A DNA stretch of 64,000 nucleotides from Paenibacillus sp. GSMTC-2017 (GTDB taxonomy: Bacteria > Bacillota > Bacilli > Paenibacillales > Paenibacillaceae), in contig NZ_JAECMT010000003.1 in NCBI RefSeq assembly GCF_016019935.1, positions 124,122 through 188,121 on the forward strand, written 5' to 3'. Positions within the stretch are counted from its first letter, which is position 1, and each line of letters opens with the position of its first letter. A program made the position numbers and the translations under genes. This document shows, one piece after another, positions 33,793-41,485 of the stretch. A model generated the notes under the pieces. It was not told the DNA's origin, did no database searches, and worked only from the letters and a program-made list of their open reading frames with translations.

Positions 33793-33814
33793 CTAACCCG
33801 AAAAACTCGGGTTA
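33793..33814. repeat. Hairpin repeat element, copy 3
   Basis: CTAACCCGA-AAAAC-TCGGGTTA, a direct repeat of copy 2 about 50 bases away, in the gap between two convergent genes. Confidence 0.75.
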
Positions 33815-33890
33815 CCCACCATCGCTCCCATGCGACATGTCGTACGGCATGTGCTGCCACGCTTTTATATTTATCAAATGTTCAGTCAAT

Positions 33891-35123
33891 TTAACCGCTG
33901 GAAGTACTTCTTTCTCTCTTCGGTTTCGGTTTAGATTTATCCCACTTGAAAACAGCATTAAGTCCTTTGTAGATATGCTTAGATTCCTTAGTAAGAAGTG
34001 GTCCAAGTATAGCTAATATAAGCACGTACAACGCGGCAAATGGTTGAAGTCGTTCATCTAGGTTTGCTGCAATTCCTACATTCGCAACGATGATTGAAAA
34101 CTCACCGCGAGATACGATAGTAAGACCGATATTCGACGAGGCTTTTGGTGACAGGCCGGCGCTTTTGCCAGCGAGCATGCCTGCGAGAAAGTTGCCGAAC
34201 AGGGTTAAAGCGACTGCTCCTAGTGTTAACCAAACAGCACCTCCGAGCTTGCTTGGCTCGATTGTGAGACCAAAGCTGAAGAAGAACAAAGCTCCGAAAA
34301 AGTCACGGAATGGCAAAATCAAATGTTCAATCCGTTTCATATGGTCTGTTTCAGCAAGTACAAGCCCGAATAACAGAGCACCAATCGCTTCAGCGACATG
34401 GATTGTTTCGCCTAGTCCAGCAACAAAAAACATTAAGCCGAATATAAGCAATATAAACAATTCATTGGAACGAATGTTGAGCAGTTTATTTAGTAGCGGT
34501 GCAGCTTTTCTTCCTAATACGAGGAAGAGTAGCATGAATCCGAGCGCGTACGAAGCGGATAATAACACGCCGCCTAACGAGGATTCATCACTTAGGACTA
34601 GACCTGATAGGACTGAGAGATATACGGCTAAGAAAATATCCTCATACATAATAATGCCAAGAATCATTTCGGTTTCCGGGTTAGCTGTCCGTTTAAGATC
34701 AACCAACACTTTAGCAACAATTGCACTTGAGGATATTGTAGTAATACCTGCCAGTACCATCGTTTCTGCGAATTCAAAACCGGTAGCGAAACCAAACAAT
34801 AAACCAAGTGTAAAGTTGATCAAAATATAGATGGTTCCGCCTACGGCGATATTACGACCAGACTTAATAAGACGTCCTACGGAAAATTCTAGGCCTAAAT
34901 AGAACAGCAGAAATAGAACCCCGAGACGGCCAAGAAAATGGATCGTCTCTGCGCTATTGACGAATGTAAAGTCAAGTACGCCTATTGTTGGAGCATGGGG
35001 CCCTACCGCCATTCCAATTAATATATAAAAGGGAATGACAGAGAAACGAATCTTCGTTGCAAAAATACCGACAAGGGCAACGAGGATAATGGCTAGGCCG
35101 ATTTCAAGCACCATGTGATCCAT
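33891..35123 (-). CDS. khtU: K+/H+ antiporter KhtU (CPA2 family)
   Basis: A 410-residue antiporter with about 12 helices, related to YhaU/KhtU of B. subtilis. Signature parts include FYLGLEFSVGRL, GITTISSSAIVAKVL with the family's conserved polar turn, IHVAEAIGALLFGLVLAETDH and FFFSFGLTIEP. It ejects K+ in exchange for H+ and is gated by KhtT, which is encoded directly upstream with two bases between the genes. The C-terminus is Lys/Arg-rich. GGGAG precedes the ATG. Confidence 0.87.
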   Translation of the reverse strand: MDHMVLEIGLAIILVALVGIFATKIRFSVIPFYILIGMAVGPHAPTIGVLDFTFVNSAETIHFLGRLGVLFLLFYLGLEFSVGRLIKSGRNIAVGGTIYILINFTLGLLFGFATGFEFAETMVLAGITTISSSAIVAKVLVDLKRTANPETEMILGIIMYEDIFLAVYLSVLSGLVLSDESSLGGVLLSASYALGFMLLFLVLGRKAAPLLNKLLNIRSNELFILLIFGLMFFVAGLGETIHVAEAIGALLFGLVLAETDHMKRIEHLILPFRDFFGALFFFSFGLTIEPSKLGGAVWLTLGAVALTLFGNFLAGMLAGKSAGLSPKASSNIGLTIVSRGEFSIIVANVGIAANLDERLQPFAALYVLILAILGPLLTKESKHIYKGLNAVFKWDKSKPKPKRERSTSSG

Positions 35124-35125
35124 AA

Positions 35126-35617
35126 TTAACGACTCCCGTTTTGCAGCATCGCCTTAAGAAGTTTAAGCTGGTGGCGTTCTCCTGCAACGATCAATGTCGT
35201 TTCCGCTTTGAACTTATAATCCGGCCCAGGATTAATATGTTTAGCGTCTTTCTCAACAGCAGCAATAATGGTAGCTCCTGTCGTTTGACGAATGTCTACT
35301 TCGCCAATGCTTCGTCCGATACATGAAGCATTTGATTCGATTTTATACCATTCGATCGTTAGATCATCAAGTGCTACCTCAATCGTCTCTAATGCTTTTG
35401 GTTTGTAAGTCATACCGCCAATAATTGCGGCAATCTGTCTTGCTTCCTCGTCTTCGAGCGTAACTAAGGAGATGCTATCATCTGGCTCATCGTAGTCGAA
35501 GTGGTATAACTCACGTCTTCCGTCGTCATGAATGACGACAACAAATTTATCACCGCTGCGCGTGATCATTTGATATTTTCTGCCGATACCCGGCAAGTCT
35601 GATTCTCTGATATTCAT
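35126..35617 (-). CDS. khtT: KhtT regulatory subunit with TrkA-C (RCK_C) domain
   Basis: A 163-residue cytosolic protein. The N-terminal part begins [16 protein letters not shown] and has [16 protein letters not shown], a signature of KhtT. The C-terminal 80 residues are an RCK_C domain ([31 protein letters not shown]). In B. subtilis KhtT binds cyclic di-AMP and controls KhtU. AGGAGG precedes the ATG at 35617. Confidence 0.88.
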   Translation of the reverse strand: MNIRESDLPGIGRKYQMITRSGDKFVVVIHDDGRRELYHFDYDEPDDSISLVTLEDEEARQIAAIIGGMTYKPKALETIEVALDDLTIEWYKIESNASCIGRSIGEVDIRQTTGATIIAAVEKDAKHINPGPDYKFKAETTLIVAGERHQLKLLKAMLQNGSR

Positions 35618-35641
35618 AGATGTTCCTCCTAGGGTCATTCT

Positions 35642-36040
35642 TTAAATGGCTAAATGTGAGGGACCGCTGTTGCTGTCCACAAAAGTAGAGGTAAATTTTA
35701 TTGGCGCTAGTAGTTTGTCCCTAAGCATCTGAAAATATGGAGTCAGTATTGTAGATAAGGGTATGGTCAGAAGATAAATTCCGAGCAAACTAATTGCCAC
35801 TGCGAGAACGTCAGGACTATTCGGAATTAAAGCTTTCGTGTCAGAAGGGTGTTTGCTCTGAGAATATTGTATGGTCGATGAGCTAGCAACAGATTTATTT
35901 GTTCCTGCTGTTAGTTCGAAATTGTTTCCTGCTTGATAAGCAAATGATGCAGACAATAAAAGGGGAAGCATGACGATTAGAGTAAATAAGCAACTCAATC
36001 TAGCTTTATGGCGTACGTATAAGAGCTCGTAGTCAATCAT
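35642..36040 (-). CDS. Unknown two-helix membrane protein upstream of khtTU
   Basis: A 132-residue protein that I do not recognise. It has hydrophobic segments at about 16-36 and 78-103, separated by a Ser/Thr/Asn-rich loop that is probably outside the cell. It is 24 bases upstream of khtT in the same direction with a GGGGGTG ribosome site, so it belongs to the operon. It occupies the same place as khtS in B. subtilis, but I cannot claim homology. Confidence 0.65.
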   Translation of the reverse strand: MIDYELLYVRHKARLSCLFTLIVMLPLLLSASFAYQAGNNFELTAGTNKSVASSSTIQYSQSKHPSDTKALIPNSPDVLAVAISLLGIYLLTIPLSTILTPYFQMLRDKLLAPIKFTSTFVDSNSGPSHLAI

Positions 36041-36192
36041 GCTTCACCCCCATCATTCAAAATTAGTGTCATAAGTTACTCTTTTAATTATAGCCTAAAT
36101 ACGAGGAAACTTAAACAAAAAGACGAATTCAATGATTGCCAATCGTAATTATTTATTTTACTTTGTCGGAATTAGGAAGTACAGAAAATAAA

Positions 36193-36236
36193 AGAGCCAA
36201 CCAAAAACGTTAAGATTCACGTCTTTGGTTGGCTCG
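36193..36236 (-). terminator. Terminator after the LysM 5'-nucleotidase gene
   Basis: GAGCCAACCAAA (36194-36205) and TTTGGTTGGCTC (36224-36235) form a perfect 12-bp stem; TTTTATTTT follows on the - strand. Confidence 0.8.
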
Positions 36237-36257
36237 GTTTACTATTGTACAGTTAGA

Positions 36258-38111
36258 TTAGCTTGGCAAAATAATTTTTTGTCCAGGGAAAATCATATCT
36301 GCATCTTTAAGTTTGTTAAGGTCACGCAGTACTTGCCATGTTGTATTGTTTTTGCGAGCGATTGCCCAAAGTGTGTCACCTTTTTTAACCGTGTAGCTCT
36401 TAATTACAGCTTCCGGTTTAGGCTCTGGCTTAGTTTCTGGCTTAGGTTGTGGTTTAGTTTCTGGTTTAGGCTCTGGCTTAGTTTCTGGTTTAGGCTCTGG
36501 CTTAGTTTCTGGTTTAGGTTCTGGTTTAGGTTCTGGTTTAGGCTCTGGCTTAACTTCTACAGGAGGCAATGTGCCTTCAGTAATACGGCCTTCAACTGTC
36601 GGGTTTGCAGATCCTAATGATTTAACATATGTGATAAGTGCTTCATCAAGTGAACCGTACATACCTGCTTGTGGGTATTGACCGAACATTGTAAATTCGT
36701 CTCCACCAGCAGCCATGAAATCATTTGTTGCTAGCATGTATTGAGCTTTCATGTCGATAGGCTTGCCACCGACTGTAATAGAGTGGATGCGGTTTCCAGC
36801 TTCAGCAGCAGGATCGATTTTGAATGTGATTCCGCCAACTTGAGGGAATTTACCTTCAGGTGCTGGGTAACCAGCAGTTCCGTTTTCAAGTGCTGCTTTA
36901 ATGTCTGCACCTGTTACTTTCAAAGTAACGATTTGGTTACCGAAAGGAAGGACAGTAATAACTTCACCTTTTGTAATAACACCTTGATCAATGGAAGCAC
37001 GGATACCGCCGCCATTAGTAATAGCTACATCAGCTTTTGTAACGTATAGCAATGAGTCAGCAACAAGGTTACCAAGGTTCGTTTCGCTTGCACGAACTTT
37101 CTCACGTGCGCCTTCAAGAGCAACAGAAGTAGTTCCTACTTCTTCAGCAAGTATTTTAGCTTGTTCAGCAACAATAGACTTAACTTTTTCGTCTACAGCA
37201 GCGTTAGGTGTAATATCTTTAGCCGTTTCAGGGTTTACTAGTTTTGCTTCACTATCTACGACTTTGCCGTCTTCTACCCAAATGTCAACAACGCCGACAT
37301 TTTTAGTATACTCGCCAGTACTAGCGATTAGAGCGCCTTTTTCTGTTTCCATTCCTTTTTCAAGGACAGTGTGGCTATGACCGTCAATGATAACATCAAT
37401 GCCATCTACTTCATTAGCAATTTCAAGGCTAGTGTCGACACTCGTTTTGTCTAGACCAAGATGGCTTAGAGCAACGATAACATCTGTTTTATCATCAAGC
37501 TCATCAACGATAGCTTGTGCTTCTTTAGTTGGATCTTTAAAAGTAACTTTTTCTACATTTTTTGGATGAGTTTTGTAAGCCGTTTCAGGAGTAGACAATC
37601 CAAATATACCAATCTTAACGCCATCTACTTCTTTAATTATGTAAGGTTCAAATACACGTTTATCCGCTTTATCAGTTAGATTGGCACTGATCATCGGGAA
37701 TTTAAGCCCTTTTGCAATTTCAATCAATCTGTCGGAACCGTAATTGAATTCATGATTACCTGGTGTCATTGCATCATAGCCCATGAGGCCCATTACATCT
37801 GCAACACTTTGACCATTAACAAGAGTAGCAAAAGTTGTACCGTGAATAGCGTCACCAGCATCTAGTACGAGTGTGTTAGGATTTTTGCTTCTGTAGCTGT
37901 CGAAAACACCCGCCAGTTTAGCGAAGCCCATTTCTCCTTTACCGTTATCCAAAGCACGCGCATGCATATCATTTGTGTGCAATAGCGTAATAAGCTTTGC
38001 TTTTGGATATTTTTTTGCTGCTACTTCTTCAGCGGAAACAACATTTACCGCACTGAATAATAGGGTCGTACTAAGTACTGCTGACAACATCCATCTCGAT
38101 TTCATTACCAT
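36258..38111 (-). CDS. Secreted 5'-nucleotidase/2',3'-cyclic phosphodiesterase with Lys-Pro-Glu linker and LysM domain
   Basis: A 617-residue cell-wall enzyme that dephosphorylates extracellular nucleotides. A signal peptide (1-27) is followed by a calcineurin-like phosphatase domain with metal ligands in LLHTNDMHA, LDAGDAI, TPGNHEF and DGHSHTVLE. The 5'-nucleotidase C-terminal domain (about 335-500) has NLGNLVADSL and NGGGIRAS. A repetitive linker, PEPKPETK and variants, spans about 50 residues. The last 45 residues are a LysM domain (YTVKKGDTLWAIA), which binds peptidoglycan. So the enzyme is tethered to the wall through LysM. It is divergent from deoC, with which it could share a nucleoside salvage role. 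ATG 38105 is an alternative start. Confidence 0.9.
   Translation of the reverse strand: MVMKSRWMLSAVLSTTLLFSAVNVVSAEEVAAKKYPKAKLITLLHTNDMHARALDNGKGEMGFAKLAGVFDSYRSKNPNTLVLDAGDAIHGTTFATLVNGQSVADVMGLMGYDAMTPGNHEFNYGSDRLIEIAKGLKFPMISANLTDKADKRVFEPYIIKEVDGVKIGIFGLSTPETAYKTHPKNVEKVTFKDPTKEAQAIVDELDDKTDVIVALSHLGLDKTSVDTSLEIANEVDGIDVIIDGHSHTVLEKGMETEKGALIASTGEYTKNVGVVDIWVEDGKVVDSEAKLVNPETAKDITPNAAVDEKVKSIVAEQAKILAEEVGTTSVALEGAREKVRASETNLGNLVADSLLYVTKADVAITNGGGIRASIDQGVITKGEVITVLPFGNQIVTLKVTGADIKAALENGTAGYPAPEGKFPQVGGITFKIDPAAEAGNRIHSITVGGKPIDMKAQYMLATNDFMAAGGDEFTMFGQYPQAGMYGSLDEALITYVKSLGSANPTVEGRITEGTLPPVEVKPEPKPEPKPEPKPETKPEPKPETKPEPKPETKPQPKPETKPEPKPEAVIKSYTVKKGDTLWAIARKNNTTWQVLRDLNKLKDADMIFPGQKIILPS
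36408..36557 (-). repeat. In-frame tandem repeats coding for the Lys-Pro-Glu linker
   Basis: Short repeats of 6 and 24 bp (coding for KPEP and for ETKPEPKP) inside the 5'-nucleotidase gene. The number of units probably varies between strains through slippage in steps that keep the frame. Confidence 0.75.
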
Positions 38112-38461
38112 GAATAGATCAATCCCCCGAAGTAAATTTGTAAGATGTAAAGATTGGAATAATCACATATTCTACACTAAATTAATTTATCCTCTTTAAT
38201 TTTTATGGAGTTAATGAACAATAATCAATAATGACTGATTTCACAGGAAACAAAGAGACATATTTGATAAAAATGTGAAGAAACCCCATAAAAACGCACC
38301 ATTTTGGGAAAAGTAAACAAATGCGAGCCTGATTGTCACAGGAATAACACATTGATTGTGAACGAAAAAGGAAGGAATAGTGATCCTGTTGTTCTTTGAT
38401 ACAAAGCTTCGTATAATGAATGGGTACAAGACATTTGAACAGCATACTGGAGGACGACATG
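38112..38461. other. 350-bp divergent control region between the 5'-nucleotidase gene and deoC
   Basis: Holds the leftward leader of the nucleotidase gene and the deoC promoter (listed separately). I see no small gene with a ribosome site; two long - strand frames here are mirror images of deoC and lack start signals. Confidence 0.5.
38389..38417 (+). promoter_or_regulatory. deoC promoter
   Basis: TTGTTC (38389-38394), 17-base spacer, consensus TATAAT (38412-38417). The start of transcription would be near 38424, about 38 bases before the ATG. Confidence 0.65.
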
Positions 38462-39151
38462 ATGAGTAACGAGAAAAACTGGTCACCGGCAGAAGTAGGG
38501 GCTATGATTGACCATACAATATTGAAAGCAGATGCAACAAAAGCGGAAATTATCCACATTTGTAAAGAAGCTAGAGAACATAAATTTGCTACGGTTTGCG
38601 TTAATGCAGGCTGGGTAGAACTTGCAGCAAAAGAACTTGAAGGATCTGGAGTAGGCATCACAACTGTTGTTGGTTTTCCACTAGGCGCAACGACTACAGC
38701 ATCAAAAGCATTCGAATCAACAAAAGCGATCGAAGACGGAGCTACAGAAGTTGATATGGTTCTTAACATTGGCCTTTTGAAATCCGGAGACTTGGAAGCA
38801 GTACAACGTGATATTGAAGGCGTTGTTGCAGCATGTAAAGGAAAAGTTGCTCTTAAAGTTATTTTGGAAACAGGCCTTCTAACAGATGAGGAGAAAGTCA
38901 TCGCTTGTGAGCTTTGTGTGAATGCTGGAGCTGACTTTGTAAAAACATCAACAGGTTTTGGCCATGGCGGGGCTACTGCAGAGGATATCGCTCTTATGCG
39001 TAAGACGGTTGGTCCTGATCTAGGCGTAAAAGCATCTGGCGGCGTTCGTGATTTGGAAACAGCATTACAGATGTTGCGTGCAGGCGCAACTCGTATCGGA
39101 GCAAGTGCAAGTGTTGCTATCGTTACAGGTGGGCAAGGTGAGGGCTACTAA
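38462..39151 (+). CDS. deoC: Deoxyribose-phosphate aldolase
   Basis: A 229-residue class I aldolase that splits 2-deoxyribose 5-phosphate into acetaldehyde and glyceraldehyde 3-phosphate. [15 protein letters not shown] at the N-terminus, the Schiff-base lysine in [12 protein letters not shown], and the second lysine in [10 protein letters not shown] are all present. The length is typical. GGAGG precedes two adjacent ATGs; I use the second (38462). It is a single gene. The stop codon lies within its terminator hairpin. Confidence 0.95.
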   Translation: MSNEKNWSPAEVGAMIDHTILKADATKAEIIHICKEAREHKFATVCVNAGWVELAAKELEGSGVGITTVVGFPLGATTTASKAFESTKAIEDGATEVDMVLNIGLLKSGDLEAVQRDIEGVVAACKGKVALKVILETGLLTDEEKVIACELCVNAGADFVKTSTGFGHGGATAEDIALMRKTVGPDLGVKASGGVRDLETALQMLRAGATRIGASASVAIVTGGQGEGY

Positions 39152-39167
39152 GTAGCCCTTTTTTTTA
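39142..39167 (+). terminator. deoC terminator overlapping the stop codon
   Basis: GGGCTAC (39142-39148), TAA, GTAGCCC (39152-39158), followed by eight T residues. The stop codon is the loop. Confidence 0.85.
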
Positions 39168-40037
39168 TTTCTGGCAGCTAATAATGAAATTTGCATTCAC
39201 TTCCCCGTCAGGCTCCACCATAACAAGTTCTTGCTTGTTGTTAAGCTCATCCGGAAGTCCCATCCAAGGCTCTACGCACATGAATGGTCGATCTTTAACC
39301 GTCCAAATAACCATATATTTAAATAAGTCATCGTAACGTAATCTTATACGAACATCCTTCCGAACCGGGAATGAAATTTCACTCTTCTTTGCCCCCAGTA
39401 GGCAAACCGATTCTACAAGTGGTTCCATATCAATGTATCCTAAGTATGGCTTTACGACATTGTCGTTAAAGTCTAAATAACTAGTAGCGTCACTCTCGTA
39501 AGCTATATTTTTGCTAGAATCAATTGCGAAATAAGGATGGAAGCCCGAATAGAATGGCATAGATTCTGTCTCGCCTAAGTTGCGATATTGTTGGCGTGTA
39601 TGAAGCTCGCCGTCAACTAGCGCATAGGTGAAAACGAGCTCAAAGTTAAAAGGATAAACGTTCATCGTTTCTTCATTTGCCCGAAGTCGTAGCGTTATAG
39701 ATGCCTCATTTTCAGTTGAAGTGCCTACAACTTCCCATGAAGCTAATCTGGCTACCCCGTGTTGACCCATTTTGTACGTTTTATCATTCCATACGTAAGT
39801 ACCATCCTTGAGCGATCCGGCAATCGGGAATAGAATAGGGTTACCTCCGCGAATATTAGATGCTGGATTTTCAAATGTACTCTTGTCCAAATAAAATAGT
39901 TCTTCACCATGTAATTGACATCCAATGACTATGCCGCCTCTTTCAGGGCATACAAGAATACGCGAAGAGGTACTATGTTCTTGCAATTCATAAACGGTAA
40001 AAGTATCTTGAAATTGGCGTACTTCAAAGTTGTTCAT
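39165..40037 (-). CDS. Aldose 1-epimerase-like protein
   Basis: A 290-residue protein of the galactose mutarotase-like superfamily. Recognisable are GGIVIGCQLHGEELFYLD, GGNPILFPIAG (usual GG-P-LFP motif), the catalytic-type GFHPYFAID and the late VCVEPWMGLPDE region. Enzymes of this group interconvert alpha and beta anomers of sugars or sugar phosphates. The sugar is not known. ATG 40037 has GGAGG 8 bases upstream. Its stop is close to the deoC terminator, which may serve both. Confidence 0.82.
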   Translation of the reverse strand: MNNFEVRQFQDTFTVYELQEHSTSSRILVCPERGGIVIGCQLHGEELFYLDKSTFENPASNIRGGNPILFPIAGSLKDGTYVWNDKTYKMGQHGVARLASWEVVGTSTENEASITLRLRANEETMNVYPFNFELVFTYALVDGELHTRQQYRNLGETESMPFYSGFHPYFAIDSSKNIAYESDATSYLDFNDNVVKPYLGYIDMEPLVESVCLLGAKKSEISFPVRKDVRIRLRYDDLFKYMVIWTVKDRPFMCVEPWMGLPDELNNKQELVMVEPDGEVNANFIISCQK

Positions 40038-40098
40038 GTACAAGCCTCCATAAGTCAATTAGTCTTCTCCCATTTTGCCTTAATCCTTGGTATGAGTA

Positions 40099-40146
40099 AA
40101 GAGCCGGTTACGGGAAAGCCTTATTGGCAGCCCGTAATCGGCTCTT
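40099..40146 (-). terminator. Terminator after the parvulin-type isomerase gene
   Basis: AAGAGCCGGTTACGGG (40099-40114) and CCCGTAATCGGCTCTT (40131-40146), a long nearly perfect stem just beyond the - strand stop at 40160. Confidence 0.7.
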
Positions 40147-40159
40147 CTACAAAACGATA

Positions 40160-41320
40160 TTATTTAGTTGCGGGTGCTTCTTTGTCAGCCACTGGCTCTT
40201 TTTTCTCAAGCGTGTTTGTAATTTTAGCTTTAGTGCGAAGCTCAGCAAGCCATGGTCCTGCAAGTTGATTAACTTCTTGTCCAATCAACATTGTACGAAT
40301 AGCCCCTTTTTTGTCTTCGAATTTAGGCTCATAGGCTGCTTTGTAATCGGTTTTTTTGATAATATGGAATCCGAAGTCGCTTTTTACAACGTCACTAATT
40401 GCGCCTACTTCAAGTGCAAATACTGCTTCTTCAAATGCTGGAACCATTTGTCCCTTAGGGAAGAAGTTTAGATCCCCACCAGCTGCAGCAGAACCGTCAG
40501 TTGATTTTGCTTTTGCTGTCTCAGCAAAGTCAGCCCCTGCTTTTAGATCTGCTAAAATTGCATCGGCTTCCTCTTTCGTTTTAACTAAAATATGGGAAGC
40601 GCGAACTTGCTCAGGTGTGGTACCGAATGCTGCTTTGTTTTCGTTAAAGAACGTTTGAACTGCTTCATCAGTTACTTTTGTTTTTGGAGCTAACATTTTA
40701 CTAATCAACGCGTAGGGGCGAATATCTTCACGAAGTTTTTCAAGTGTAGTTCCGTTTTTTTCAAGCTCTGCATTAAATGCTTCATCCGTACCATATTGCA
40801 ATTTGATAACTTCAATTTCATTTGTAATGTCTTGGTCTGTTAGCTTAACGCTCGTAGCGTCAGCTTCTTGTTGAACTAATTGATCCTCGATCATGCTATC
40901 AAGAGTCGGAGTACCATATCTTAGAACAAGTTTGTCATAAAGATCGTCCTTCGTAATCTTGCTACTATTAATTGTTGCTAGTGTTTCGTTACCTCCGCCA
41001 CCGAAAGGTGGTTTGATCAACACAACGACCAATGCAGTTGCTAATACTGCCGATGTAATAACCCAGCCTAGACTGCTTTTCTTTACGATAACAGGAGGAG
41101 CTCCAGCTGAAGCAGCATAAGGGCTAGCTATAGCAGTTGCTGTCTCTTTGTTTTCAGTATCTGATGACTCATCATTGTCAGTACTTAACTCATTTTGATT
41201 TGTTTCTGTAGCTGCGGACAACGTCTCTTCGCGCTGTTGCCCCTCATTAGTACCCAGTTCTTCTTTCGCAGTGTCGTTGTCTATTTGCTTATCGTTCGAC
41301 TGCGATTCCTTGTTATTCAT
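40160..41320 (-). CDS. Membrane-anchored parvulin-type peptidyl-prolyl isomerase (PrsA/SurA-like)
   Basis: A 386-residue type II membrane protein. The first 85 residues are an acidic, Gln/Asn/Glu-rich cytoplasmic tail. One helix (about 90-110, GWVITSAVLATALVVVLI) crosses the membrane. Outside is a SurA-N-like helical chaperone part (LATINSSKITKDDLYDKL) and a rotamase domain with VRASHILVKTKEEADAIL, GGDLNFFPKGQMVPAFEEAVFAL and GFHIIKK. It helps fold secreted proteins. Unlike PrsA it is not a lipoprotein and has a long cytoplasmic tail. ATG 41320 has GGGAG 8 bases upstream. Confidence 0.87.
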   Translation of the reverse strand: MNNKESQSNDKQIDNDTAKEELGTNEGQQREETLSAATETNQNELSTDNDESSDTENKETATAIASPYAASAGAPPVIVKKSSLGWVITSAVLATALVVVLIKPPFGGGGNETLATINSSKITKDDLYDKLVLRYGTPTLDSMIEDQLVQQEADATSVKLTDQDITNEIEVIKLQYGTDEAFNAELEKNGTTLEKLREDIRPYALISKMLAPKTKVTDEAVQTFFNENKAAFGTTPEQVRASHILVKTKEEADAILADLKAGADFAETAKAKSTDGSAAAGGDLNFFPKGQMVPAFEEAVFALEVGAISDVVKSDFGFHIIKKTDYKAAYEPKFEDKKGAIRTMLIGQEVNQLAGPWLAELRTKAKITNTLEKKEPVADKEAPATK

Positions 41321-41485
41321 TCCATAAACTCCCTTCAAATTGCAATTCTTCAACTACTATAACAAATGATGATAAAAAAAACCTTAATCTTAAATAAAAA
41401 AACTTGCATCAGATGTCGAATCATATTAATTGTATTGTTATAATATTGTTATAATTTAACGATGATGTTGTTACGGAGGGATAGT

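Noticed and set aside
34090..34830. 246-codon + strand frame opposite khtU
   Set aside because: The translation is an antisense image of a membrane protein, rich in Ser, Pro and Asn, without a ribosome site.
38203..38901. A 232-codon - strand frame antisense to deoC
   Set aside because: No ribosome site, low-complexity Ser/Thr/Ala translation typical of an antisense shadow, and deoC is certain on the other strand.
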